The notes beneath the pieces were generated by a model. It had not been told where the DNA came from. It searched no databases and was given only the letters and a program-made list of their open reading frames with translations. The position numbers and the translations under genes were made by a program. From Eustoma russellianum (lineage: Eukaryota; Streptophyta; Magnoliopsida; Gentianales; Gentianaceae): a stretch of 64,000 nucleotides of DNA. The number at the start of each line of letters is the position of its first letter. Position 1 is the stretch's first letter. The stretch is taken from NCBI GenBank assembly GCA_036186865.1, contig AP025054.1:26705051-26769050 (forward strand). The letters run 5' to 3'. This document shows, in pieces, positions 46,919 through 58,581 of this stretch.

Positions 46919-47201
46919 ATAACCCTTAAGAGTGTACTTGAAATGCATGAGTTTTTGTTGATATACTATAAACTACTATTTATTTCTTACATGTACTTTT
47001 GATATTATTTCCAAAATAAAGGGGGAGAGAGCTTGCATGAGTTAAGGGGCAGAGAGAGTAATTTAAGGGGGAGAAAGAGCATGATTGCAAAAATCAAGGG
47101 GGGGACAATTCAAACTTCGAATTTGTGCTCGATTGAAGGGGAAGCGATCATATTTAAATCATGAACCAATGTTATTTTGTAGATCATCAAAATGGGGAGA
47201 T
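46919..47201 (+). other. Gag-to-LTR junction and polypurine tracts of E
   Basis: Same arrangement as in D: AATAAATAACC after gag, spacer, CCAAAATAAAGGGGGAG at about 47,010, further purine runs, and the final CAAAATGGGGAGAT at 47,188-47,201 (one G to T change inside the PPT). Pol is absent. Confidence 0.88.
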
Positions 47202-49870
47202 TGTTGAGAAAAAGTGTTTGAATAATTTACAAATGCATGATTTAAATAGTACAAGTTTATTAAATGCATGACAAAATTATTACTTGACACGTTTTTGTGA
47301 TATACATGCCTCATATGCTTTATATATATTGTTTTCGTACTAACAAGCCATGAAGTGTTAAATCTTACATCATATGCCAAAGATTTTTTGTCTTTGAACT
47401 ATTTTCAGGTGCCACAATTAATTAACTAAACTAGCTCATTAAATGAAGTACTTAAGTTAATGAACTAACTGGTTCATTAAATGTAGATATATTTGGACAA
47501 AGCTTTATGGAAACAAATTTGGAAATGGAAAGTCTCCTTCCTACTCATCTCACACGCCTACATATATATATTATATATATATTCAGATATTTTTAAAAAA
47601 GGCACAATACACATATATTCCGACGTACTACCGACACGTTACATATATTACAAACGTACGTCAACGTCACGCCACTATATACACCTTATATTTATGAGTA
47701 TATTCAGGTCTTATATCATATGATATAAGTCATGGTGATGAAAAAATTATAACGACACGTTACAAGGTTTTAAACCGAAAATTGTCGTATCGGGTGACTA
47801 CCGAAACTTCACCAACGTATCACGTACTTGCCATATAAAGATGGACAGCCCATATACTTCAAAAATAGCCAAAACATTCATGGCTCACATGTTAAATTCA
47901 GCCACTAAATCATTCCATGTTGGCACACACAAATCACCCGCAATTTAGGGTAAATTGTGGAGATTTCAAATTCAATTTTTTAGCACATGGGGGCGCCTCT
48001 AAGTAAGACATTAGAGCTGAATATCTACTTCATTTTATGTATATTATGTGTGACATAATATATATGACATGTGCAAAAAGTTTGAATTTAACCGGAGAAA
48101 AATCGTGTAATCCACGAAAGTCGAAAATTTGGTTTTCTACGAACACAACACATGCAACTTTTTTTGGCATGAGTTGTAGAATTTATCTTGACACTTTTTA
48201 CACATTGAAGACATGTTAAAGTGTTCTAGAAAATTCAAATTAGGGCTGATTGCAATTTGCCATATATGTGTTAATATTGTGCATTATTCGACAAAGCTTG
48301 CCAAAATAAATTTCAGCATATGTGCAGCCTTTCTACATGCCTACTACATCAATGCTGGAGCTTAGATGGAGTTTATTTGGCACTTACTTGGCACTTCAAC
48401 TGGTGGAAAATAAGCCACTCATGATTGGTGACATTGAAGAAGGCATTACACAAGGAAAAAATTCAAAATACAAACATGCTGAAATTTCACCACATGTTCC
48501 TTGTTATAGACGAATTTAGCATGTTTTTGTCTCAGTTGTCTTCCGAAATTGAAGGGGATTAATGTGTGATTTTTTTATAACATTTTGACTATCTTTTGGC
48601 ACATGTTTTATGAGTTGTTTTCAGATTTTTTTCAGCACGTTAATGGATGACAAGTTGGACCAATCATCAAGTGACAAGAGCAATGCCAACTCATCCATCC
48701 TATCAAAATGTGCCAAGTGAGCAAGGTAGTGTCATATCTACACAAGGCAATCTACCAAGGGCATTAAAGAGAATTCTCAAGATGGTAGAAACCCTATAGG
48801 GGGCGGCCACATCAAGTTAAAAAGAAGAGAAGTAGTGCAAAGTGAAGCTAAGCAACTCTCAAGTGCAAAAGGATCCACTATTCTCTTCTTCTATATTTCT
48901 TTCTTCTTCTTCTTCTCTCAAGCCTATTGTTCTTATATTCAATATATTGAATAGGCTTTGATTAGACCACCATACATGTTTCATTTTTTGTAAAAGGTTG
49001 ATAAAGGTGTGATCAAACCTTCATCCGTTCGGTGGTGATGTTCGTGATCGGTATGATTGCTTGTATCGTTTGTGAAAGGGTGGAGTTGGTGTGTAACTCC
49101 AGCAACCCTTATGGTAATGTGTTATTTTGTGTTTATTGATAATCGAGGAAGGTTTCCTCGAAGACTGGAGTAGGTGGATTTAACCGAACCAGTATAAAAT
49201 TCTTGGTGTCTTTACTTTCAGCACTTTACTTTCAGTTTTTAGTTTCTGCGTTGATTTCATTGCAATTGTTAAAAATAGTAAACGACTTTCAAAAATTACA
49301 AAACTTTGCAGAAACATAGCCACATATCTTAGATTTCATTTGATTCAAGTTTCAACTGATTTAGACAAGTATAAGTCAGTCAAACGTGATTAGTTCTGAG
49401 ATTAGTGTAATCTGATTTTCAGATTTGCAAAGGTGGAGAACGTCAACATAGTTGACATACTTTCCAAAGGCATTTTTCAAAACTGTTTCAACCCATTTAA
49501 ATACATTTCTTAAGGGGTTTTTCATTAAAGTTTCAGACCATTTGGGGTTACAAATTAGTCGGAATTTTTTTTTCAAGTCGGAGTACGGTTTCTGGCAGAT
49601 TCGCGCAATATGACCAAGAATTTTCAAAGGGTTAGGAGTGGAGTTTTATTCTGAAATTTTATGAGATACTTATAGAATCTGAGAGTTCATTCATACCGAA
49701 TTTCATAAATTTTGGATGTCTCTAACTAGGTGGTTTAATTATTTCAAATCAGGATCTAAAAACAGGGACTGTTTTTAGAAGTGGTGTTTTTGGGCCAAAA
49801 GTTTTAAAAAACAAGAATTTCCGCACACACTATTCAACCCCCCTTCTAGTGATGCTATATACGTCTTTCA
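47202..49870 (+). repeat. 3' LTR of E
   Basis: 2,669 bp, TGTTGAGAAAAAGTG...GTCTTTCA. TATA box at 49,193-49,200. To its right there is no PBS; the sequence goes directly into the gag of F at FIQWKLR. This suggests that the D/E pair entered F's gag. Confidence 0.92.
49193..49200 (+). promoter_or_regulatory. TATA box in 3' LTR of E
   Basis: TATAAAAT in the conserved LTR context; it could drive transcription into F. Confidence 0.65.
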
Positions 49871-51723
49871 ATTTATCCAATGGAAACTTAGAACGAAACT
49901 CTTTCTTATGGTTATTGATATTGATTTGTGGTCTATTATAGAAGACGGTCCATTCGTTCCATCTAAGTTATCTACTGTTGATGGTATCATACTAGAGGTT
50001 ATAAAAATGAAATAAGAATACATTAGTGATGATAAAAAGAAGTTGAGTATGAATGCTAAAGCCATGCAACTACTTTTAAATGGGCTAAGCAAAAATGAAA
50101 CTTGTTACGTATCTAATTGCGCTAGTGCCCAATAGATGTGGAGAATTCTTGATATGAAACATGAAGAGACTAGCCAAGTAAAGGAGTCTAAGATTAATAT
50201 GCTTATTTCCACACTTGAGTCCTTCAAATTATTGCCAAATGAGTCTATAGTTGATATGGATTTACGATTGACTAACATCTATAATTCTCTTGAGTCTCTT
50301 GGCAAAGCTTTCTCTATGTGGGAAAAGGTCCAAAAGGTTTTAAGAAGTCTCCCATCCGAATGGGACCCTAAAGTCACAGCAATTGAGGAGAGTAAAAGAA
50401 CGAAATCAATAAAAATGGAGGAACTAATCGGATCGCTAAAGGTATACGAAAACAAACTCACTTTAAGAAATTCCGAATCTACTTCTGAGCAAGATAAGGG
50501 TGTGGCGTTTAAATCAAATGAATACGTCTCTACTTCTTATGATCGCGTAGACGATAGTGACACAGATTCCGATGATGAAGATCTAATCACGAGCTAGAAG
50601 ATTAAGAAAGATCATGAGAAAATGAATTAAAAACAAACACAAGCCTTCTTCATCTAAGAACCATAGAAATAAAAATAATGAGGAAATAAAGTGTTATGAA
50701 TGTGGGAAACTTGGACATTTTTCATATGATTTCCCTAACAAGGACAAACAAACAAACAAACACCTTGACAAGGATCAGATCAAAACTAGACTCATCTCAG
50801 AACCTAAACAAAGGAGAAGAACCTTCAAAACCTCCATTTGGAGTGATTCATCCGACTCTAAGACTGATGATACGGAGGAACAAACGGCACAAGTATGCTT
50901 TACATCTAAGGCATCAAATGAGGTATCTTCTGATTTTGATTTTGATTTTGAACCTTCCTATGATGATTTGTTTAGTCAATATTTAGAATAGCATAAATTC
51001 ACAAAGACTATTGCGAAAGAAAAGAAATGATTAATTGAAGACAAGAAGTTGTTAGAATCCTCTAACACGAACCTTATTTCTCAATTAAACGATTCAAAAG
51101 AAGAGTCGTCTTGCATCATCAATACATTAAAATCAGAGATCTCATCATTAACGACACAAAATGATGAAATGAAATCCGAGATTTCAAACTTGAAATCAAG
51201 GAATATAGATCTAGAAAAAATGGTAAAACAATTCGACACAGATACAAACATGCTAGATCACATCATTTCTTCACAAAAGAATGATAACAACAAAACCGGA
51301 TTAGAATACATTGAGAAAAACAAGACATTAAATAAATCAGCCAAATTTATTCCGGTTAAGAAAATAGATGCACCCAAGATATATGTGGCGCCTAAGAAGT
51401 CGCCTAGATCCCCCGGTATGTCATCTCATCATGCTTCTTCTTCATATCATACGAGATATAATTATTTGCCATATAGATATGAAAAGAAACTATTGATACA
51501 TACATAACGATCATACAACAAAAGTGCATTTAGACCATGCACTATGCACACTAACACAAAGGCATATCAAAAGCAAAGATCATAGTATGTGCACGATGGA
51601 ATTCTCGGCCAAAGGCCAAACGCATTTGCCCCTAACATATATTATATTGCATCTTCATCTCTTGGAAGACCTAGAAAGGTCACCCAAATTCGGATACCAA
51701 AAGGGACATTTGCAAAGGGTTGA
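49871..51723 (+). pseudogene. gag: Gag of element F
   Basis: Begins at the residues FIQWKLR; PBS, start codon and about 25 codons are missing at the LTR junction. It contains the capsid region (open 50,136-50,597), an acidic patch, and the knuckle CYECGKLGHFSYDF, in which the last Cys is Phe. Then come the coiled coil (open 51,049-51,507) and the basic tail. Stops occur at about 50,010, 50,134, 50,596, 50,989 and 51,505. It is the most complete gag of the gag-only group. Gag ends at TGA 51,721-51,723 with no pol after it. Confidence 0.9.
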
Positions 51724-52023
51724 ATAAATAACCCTTAAAACGCAATTTTGGTACTATTTCACAATACACTTGAAATGCATGATTTTTGTTGTTATACAAA
51801 TTGCTATTTCTTTCTTACATGCACTGTTGATTTTATTTCCAAAATAAAGGGAGGGAGAGTGCATGATTTAAGGGGTAGAGACGAGAGACGAGAGTGACTG
51901 ATTGCACAAATCAAGGGGGGAGAATTCAAAATTCAAAATTTGAGTTTATGTACGATTGGAGGGGAGCGATTAAATTTAAATCATGAACTAAGGTTACTTT
52001 ATAAATCATCAAAAGGGGGAGAT
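51724..52023 (+). other. Gag-to-LTR junction and polypurine tracts of F
   Basis: AATAAATAACCCTTAA as in E, then about 25 bases not present in D or E, then the shared ACTTGAAATGCATGA spacer and purine tracts from about 51,844. The last, CAAAAGGGGGAGAT, is at 52,010-52,023. Confidence 0.87.
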
Positions 52024-52930
52024 TGTTGAAAAAAAGAGTTTGAGTGATTCACAAAATGCATGATTTAAATAACGCGTGTTTAAGAAATGCATGACACAAT
52101 TTATTACTTGACATGTTTTTGCGACAAACTTGACTTATATGCTTTATATATAATGTTGTCGTACTAACAAGACATGAAGCTTTAAAGTTTACATCAAATG
52201 GCAAACATTTGTTATGTGTAAACGATTTTCAGGTGCCACCATTAATGAACTAAACTAGTTCATTAAGTAAAGTACTTAGTTAAATGAACTAAGTAGTTCA
52301 TTAAATGGAGATATATTTGGAGAATGCATGATGGCAACGAACATGAAAATGGAAAGTCTCCTCTCATTATTATTCACACGCTTTATATATTATATGTGTG
52401 TATATATATATTCAGATTTTTTTTTAAAAAGGCACAGTACACATATACTCTAACGTACTACAGACACGTTACATATATTACGAACGTACGTCAACGTCAC
52501 ACCACTATACTTACCTCATATTTATGAGTATATTTAGTTATTATATCATATGATATAAGTCATGATGATGACAAAATTATACCGACACGTTACAAGGTTA
52601 TAAACAAAAAATTGTCGTATCTGGTGACTACCGAAACTTCGCTAACGTGTCACGTACTTTCCATATATAGATGGCCAGAACATACACTTCAAAAATGGCC
52701 ACAAATTTCGTGGCTAATATGTTACACCCAGCCATAAAATCATTCCATGTTGGCACACACAAATCACCCCCAATTAAGGCCAAATTGTGGAGATTCCAAA
52801 TTCACTTTTTAAGCACATGTGGGCGCCAACTTTAATCAGCAATTAGAGCTAAATATTCAAGTTATTTTATGTATATTATGTGTGACATAATATATATAAC
52901 ATGTGCAAAAAGTTTCAATTTAATCGGAGA
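52024..52930 (+). repeat. 3' LTR of F, segment 1
   Basis: Starts TGTTGAAAAAAAGAG after the PPT. Two adjacent hairpins lie at about 52,242-52,300; the first is TTAATGAACTA/TAGTTCATTAA. It stops after ATCGGAGA where the LINE begins. Confidence 0.92.
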
Positions 52931-52988
52931 ATAGATTTATTCTACAAACTGTGGTATATGAAGATTTGCCCTGAAAAAACAACAACTG

Positions 52989-53564
52989 TTGTGCCACCAC
53001 GTCTGCCGCCACCTCCCCCTCCTCGTCCAAGGGCTCAGCGATGGACCCTATAAAGAGAAAACCAGTGGTGGATTCCAATGCAGATATTTCTCCCCCTGCG
53101 CAGGCCCTTCGGTTCAGCAGACTGACCTTCCTACTGTGCAAGAACAAATGAACCAACAGGCTGTAAATGCGCCAGTTGCTGATACTGCAGTCCCTTTCGA
53201 TCATGCCAACAACATACAGTTGGGTTTTTTCGATGCACCAGCTGAACCTTCGACGCATAATCCACTTCAATGTGACATGGGCCATTCCTCTGATATTGAA
53301 CTTCCAGTTGAAGAACCAATGGAGTAGTTGCAGAATGTCTCAGAGGACGTAGTTAGACGCATGCAATTGCTGCCTCAATCACCAGAGGAGGATATCTTGA
53401 TCTCTCTCTTACAGGAGCAAGTTGAGGAGGCCGAATTTATTCCAGTGGTGCCACGTCGCAAACGTCGGTCTAAGAAGGATCTACCACCTTTGCCACCATC
53501 AAATATCTTAACACGTAGTTCTTCGCACGTCTTGCAGGGAAGTAACACTAACCTTTTCCAATGA
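52989..53564 (+). pseudogene. LINE ORF1, C-terminal fragment
   Basis: A single frame with one stop (TAG 53,325). Pro-rich and acidic, ending in a basic stretch (RRKRRSKKDLPPLPPSN). No RRM or CCHC knuckle is visible, so the nucleic-acid-binding part was lost by 5' truncation. It is called ORF1 by position only. Its TGA (53,562-53,564) overlaps the ATG of ORF2 as ATGA. Confidence 0.65.
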
Positions 53565-56500
53565 ATATATTAATATGGAATGTCAGTGGCATGCGTGCCT
53601 CCATACCTCGATTGCACAATTTAATACGTGAACATCGTCTACATTTGCTTGCACTGATTGAACCTAAACTTCCTGCTTCACGGATTAATGGGTTTACTAT
53701 GAGTCTTGGCTTTACGCATAATTATGCTTCTCATTCGGAACGTATATGGTTTTTTTGGCGTGACTCAGATTTTCAACTTCTTGCTACGCAGGATCAAGAC
53801 CAAGTGGTGCATTTTACTTTGCTTTTTCGCCCATTTCAGTTGACGTTTGTACTGTCGATAGTATATGCTAAGCATACTTCAGCATTGCGCCGCTCCCTTT
53901 GGCAGTCTTTATGTGATTTCTCAGACGGGTCCTCTTTGCCATGGATGGTAGGTGGGGATTTCAACACTTTTTGGGAACTTGATGATCATAGTGGTCGCTC
54001 TCATCCCAATATAGCGACGTTGCAAGATTTCAACAATTGTATAGAGTCTTGATTTCTTATGGCTCCACAATATCATGGCCCTAGATTCACTTGGATTGAT
54101 GGAAGGGGATTAGGACGGGTTTGTCGTAGATTAGATTGGCTTTTTATAAATTCAGCTTTTCAAGATGTATTTGACGTGATGCAGCTTACACATCTCCCGC
54201 GCGTAACTTCAGACCACACGCCATTATTGTTCGTATGTACAAAAACGCGGACTGGGGGTACAAGATCATTCCGGTTTCTAGAGTCTTGGTTATTGCATCC
54301 GGATTTCCACTCTTATGCATAGGATGTTTGGTCAAAGTATCCCACCACTGGCGGAATGTATGTATTCTATTCTAAATTATTTTCATTCAAGCGAGACATT
54401 CGGCGATGGAATAAGGACATCTTTGGTAATATCTTTACCAATCTTATGCATGCGGACTCCCTCCTTAACACAGCAGAAACATCTTGGCTTGCGGATCCAA
54501 ATGAAGGGACACGTCATACATATTATAGGGCTAAGGCTGATTATCTACGCGCATCCAAGTATGAACATCATTTTTGGAAACAAAAGGCACGAGTAAAATG
54601 GCTCAAAGAAGGGGATGCCAATACGCGTTATTTTCACTCTATTGTAAAAGGTAGACGATCTCAGTTGCAGATTCAACAAATCTGAACTTCCTCTCGGGAG
54701 TTATGCACGACATCTACAGATATCATGTCCGAAGCAGTCTCTTTCTATACATCTTTGTTTGCTAAGGAGGCAACGCATAATCACACTGCTATTTTAGCAA
54801 ACATACCTACTCTGAACACAGATGAAGACAATACCATGCTTACACAGTTGCCTACGGAGATGAAGGTCAAGGCTGCAGTATGGCATCTAGACCCACATAG
54901 TGCAGCAGGGCTAGATGGATTTTATGGTGAGTTTTATCGTTCTTGTTGGCACTTTATTCATTCGAATGTTGTTAAAGCAGTACAGGAATTTTTTCTTGGA
55001 ATTCCGCAGCCATCAACGATGGCTAGTGCACTCATCACATTGATTCCAAAGACATCATCTCCTCAAACATTTGGTGATTTTCGACCCATTTGTCTTACAA
55101 ATTTCCTGAGTAAAGTTTGTACTAGAATCATCGCCTCAGGCTTAAGTAGCTTGCTACCCAAGTTGATATCTCCAGAACAGACAGGGTTTTTGCCAGGTCA
55201 TGATATTTCCACACAAGTCTTAATGGCGCGCGAGATGATTCATAAGCTTGACAGGGGAGGTTCTCAGTTATGTTTAAAGCTGGACATGATGAAGGCATTC
55301 GACAGAGTTAGCTGGGAATATCTGAAATTACTGCTACATAAATTTGGTTTCTCTAATTTCTTCATTCGGCTTATTCTGAACCACTTAAGTGCCACCACAT
55401 TGTTCGTATTGATAAATGGCCAGCCGTCTATGCCCTTTCGGCCCTATAGAGGAGTCAAGCAAGGTGATCCCCTCTCTCCTCTACTTTTTATTCTATCGTC
55501 TGAGGGTTTCAGCAGAGGCTTAAAATCCATGGTTGCCTCTGGTGCACTGCATCCTTTTTGGGTTGGCAGAGTCTCCTTTACTATTACTCACTTGGCATAT
55601 GCGGATGACCTTCTGGTATTCTTGAGAGGGACATAGAGTAATTTACACAGATTTCATACATTCTTAGCATCCTATGAATCTGCTTCTGGTCAGAAGGTAA
55701 ATTTTCACAACAGCAGCTTTATTCCATCCGCCTGCATAACTTCACACCGACGGCATGTATTTGAAACTGTGTTAGACATGCGTAGCTCTACATTACCATT
55801 TCGATATCTAGGATCCTATTTACCTAAAGGTATCAATCACTCTCGATATTGCATTTCTCTGCTCCAACATATTGATGCCTGATTGAATGGATGGCACTCT
55901 CGGTTCCTTACCACTGCAGGACGTTTGGTATTACTTCGTTCTGTGATCTCGGCTTTGCCATTACATGTTCTTGCAGCAGGGGGTTTGCCTAAATCCATCA
56001 TCAAAACCATCGAAAGAAAAATGGCGGCTTTCTACTAGGGACATCGGCATCATTGGGTTGCCTGGTCTGCTATTACGACTCCTTTGGAGGAAGGAGGCTT
56101 AGGCCTTCGTGATCTTACCCAGTTACAACAAGCATATCATTGTAGGATATGGTGGACATATAAGAAGTGCGACATGCTTTGGAGTCAATATATGCATCTA
56201 AAATACGGGCGCAGGGGAGACTATATGCCACGTTTATAGGATTCACCCGTATGGCGACTTATATGTCGAATTCATCCTACATGTTTACCTCATTCCGTAG
56301 GTCACGGATCTTTCCTCACTTGGACTCCATCTACTTTGCGAGGGTTTTCCTTACGCACTGCTTATGACATATGCCGGACGCCAAGCCTAAAGATATTATC
56401 TGCTCAGTTTATTTGGTACAAGCATCACACGCCAGCCACAAAGATACTGTTATGGCGCCTTTTCCATTCTGCTATGCCTTTTCAGGATTACATTGGTCAG

Positions 56501-57337
56501 TACTCAGCAGCTCGTCCAACACAGTGTCCTTTTTGCAGACAAGCCTCTGCCACTGTTGATCATGTCTTCTTATACTGCGTTACCATTCGATCTGTATGGG
56601 ATTTTTTTGCTTCGGAGCTCCACGGTTTAGCGCCCATATCATTGCATCTTCGACAATATCTGATGTCATGGTGGTACAGGTCCTCATCCTCAACACTCTT
56701 TGGGGTCTTAAAAATTGTCATCCCAGGTATTGTCATATCTAATATCTGGCGCGCCTATGCCTCACTGATATATGGGGAGTCGACTTCTTTTGTTCCTTCC
56801 GCCTTTCGGGCCTCTATTCACTATGACATTGCTGTGTGGCACAAAACATTGCATGGATCGAAGCTTGCAGCAGGACCACCACTACATCTTTCCTGGATTC
56901 CGCCCCTTCGCTCCCCACGTCCTCAAGTTGTTCGCTGGCGAACACCTCCTTCAGGTTGGTTGAAATTGAATGTGGATGCTGCTGTTGGTCGACATTCTTC
57001 TTCAGGGGGGGCTATTTTACGAGACTCCTCAGGTAACTGTGTAGGAGCAGTCTCCTTTCGCTTGCCTATGAGTCCACCTTTTATTGCAGAGGTACAGGCA
57101 GCGTTGTTTGGCCTCTTATACTTTCTCCCACTGCATCGATCTATCATTTTGGAGACTGATTGTGAACAAATACTACAACGCCACCATCAACACCAGAGGG
57201 ATTTTGGCAATTATCATTTCGATCTTCTACAGAACCTCCTTCGTCACCATCGCCTAGAGTTAATACATGTTTACAGAGAAGCAAACATGGCGGCTCACTA
57301 TCTTGCCCAACATGCAATGCTATTTCCTCAGACGTAA
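53561..57337 (+). pseudogene. LINE ORF2: endonuclease, reverse transcriptase, RNase H
   Basis: All 1,258 codons stay in one frame, broken only by stops (TGA 54,050; TAG 54,320; TGA 54,683; TAG 55,634; TGA near 55,880; TAG near 56,036 and 56,237). Endonuclease at 53,561-54,240: MNILIWNVSGM, ALIEPK, VGGDFNTFWE, RLDWLF, SDHTPLLF. RT at about 54,860-55,640: FRPICLTNFLSKV, KLDMMKAFDRVSWEYL, GVKQGDPLSPLLF and the catalytic box YADDLLVF. The zinc-binding region after RT (CPFCRQASATVDHVFLYC) is at about 56,525-56,580. RNase H at 56,940-57,337: LNVDAAV, AEVQAAL, ETDCEQIL, REANMAAHYLA, a domain known at the end of plant L1 ORF2. It would nick DNA and copy its RNA at the nick. Confidence 0.94.
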
Positions 57338-58571
57338 CATTACAATTCCCATAATCTTCCATCGCTAGTTCGTGCTGCGGTTGCTTTGGATCTTTCATCA
57401 GTGCACGTGCGATTAGCTTAAGCAATTTCGGTCTTCCATATGGATTGGCATACATTTTTCTGCTCTGCCTGTATCCTGGGGGATGCAGGCAGCTTCGGTA
57501 CGCTATGCATTCCTTTGATCTTATTTCTTTTGTCTTGGCTAGACTATTGGTTTCCTTGCTCCTTTTCCTGCGCATGTACTGGGGAGACCATGCGACTACA
57601 TCACATTACCATCTTCATCGTGGAGTCCATTGGCAAACTCTGGAGAGTGTTCACCACACGACAATCTTTAAGGCTTGGCGATGCATGCCTCCTACAACTG
57701 CAGATACCTTTCGAGTATTTTGTCTTCCATATGGTTTGGCATACAATTTTTCTTTCTACCTGTATCCTGCGCGATACAGGCAGCATCGGTATGCTTTGTA
57801 TTCCTTTGGAGTTTTTATTCTTGACAGACTATTGGTCTAATCTCACATTTACTTTCGCATGTCCATGTCCGACCGGGAGTATTCATATCGCCAACATCTT
57901 GCGCATCATAATGTTTTCAAGTCACAGAAGGATATGGAAACACCTGCACCGGAGATATTTTTGCACATGGCTACTAACTTTGTCGGCTGACATTCCTCCT
58001 CTTTTTCACTATCTAAACCATCAAGCTTGGGCTTATCTGGCCTTCTATATGGATTGGCATTCTTTCGATTTCTCTGCCTGTACCTTGGTGGGTACAGGCA
58101 GACTCGGTATGATTTGCATTCACTCGGTCTTCTGCCTTTTCTTATATCTCATTTACCTGATTGACCCAATATCTTATTTCTTTTGTGCATGGATGGGGTC
58201 ACACCTTCGGCTTGCCTTCATCACTGACGCTGGTGCATTTTTCTACGGAATGAGGCGGAACCATCAAGCTCGGGATTTTCTGCAGCTTCCCTATCATCCG
58301 TTTCCTATATGTTATATGTGGATTGTCATATTTTTTATTTTACACTGTAACGCCTATCAATACTCCAAGTATATAAATATGTACGCTTTTTCCTTCGCCA
58401 AGGTTTTATCCACAAGGGTGGTTTTACTTGGCAAGGTTTTAATGTGGCATATCATATATGACTTGGATGTTGATAATCATCTCCTTCATTGTGCGTCATA
58501 CTTTCATACGATGTAATAAGGTATTCCTCCGCCATAAGTGAGGCCTTATGCTAATAAAATCTCTCTTTTTC
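57338..58571 (+). repeat. LINE 3' region with three hairpin modules and a terminal hairpin
   Basis: A module beginning GTCTTCCATATGGATTGGCA and carrying a 24-nt hairpin recurs about every 300 bp: hairpins at 57,467-57,490, 57,758-57,781 and 58,076-58,099. The stem is GCCTGTA(T/C)C(C) against its complement, with pair-preserving changes. The terminal hairpin at 58,397-58,432 (GCCAAG/CTTGGC) and CCTCCGCCATAAGTGAGG near 58,528 end the element. A 358-codon open frame across this region has no protein features and is treated as chance. Confidence 0.85.
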
Positions 58572-58581
58572 AAAAAAAAAA

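Larger units (their letters stand above)
52931..58581 (+). mobile_element. L1-type LINE inserted in the LTR of F
   Basis: 5.65 kb: ORF1 C-terminal part, ORF2 with endonuclease, RT, zinc-binding region and RNase H, then a 1.2-kb 3' region with hairpin repeats and a 10-base A tail (58,572-58,581). 5'-truncated within ORF1. No target duplication is visible; instead about 86 bp of LTR (present at 16,685-16,770) are missing at the insertion point. Confidence 0.94.

Noticed and set aside
57440..58516. A 358-codon open frame after LINE ORF2
   Set aside because: Residues are mainly Phe/Leu/Cys/His from a T-rich 3' region. It spans the hairpin repeats, and the related fragment at 14,887-15,834 does not keep the frame.
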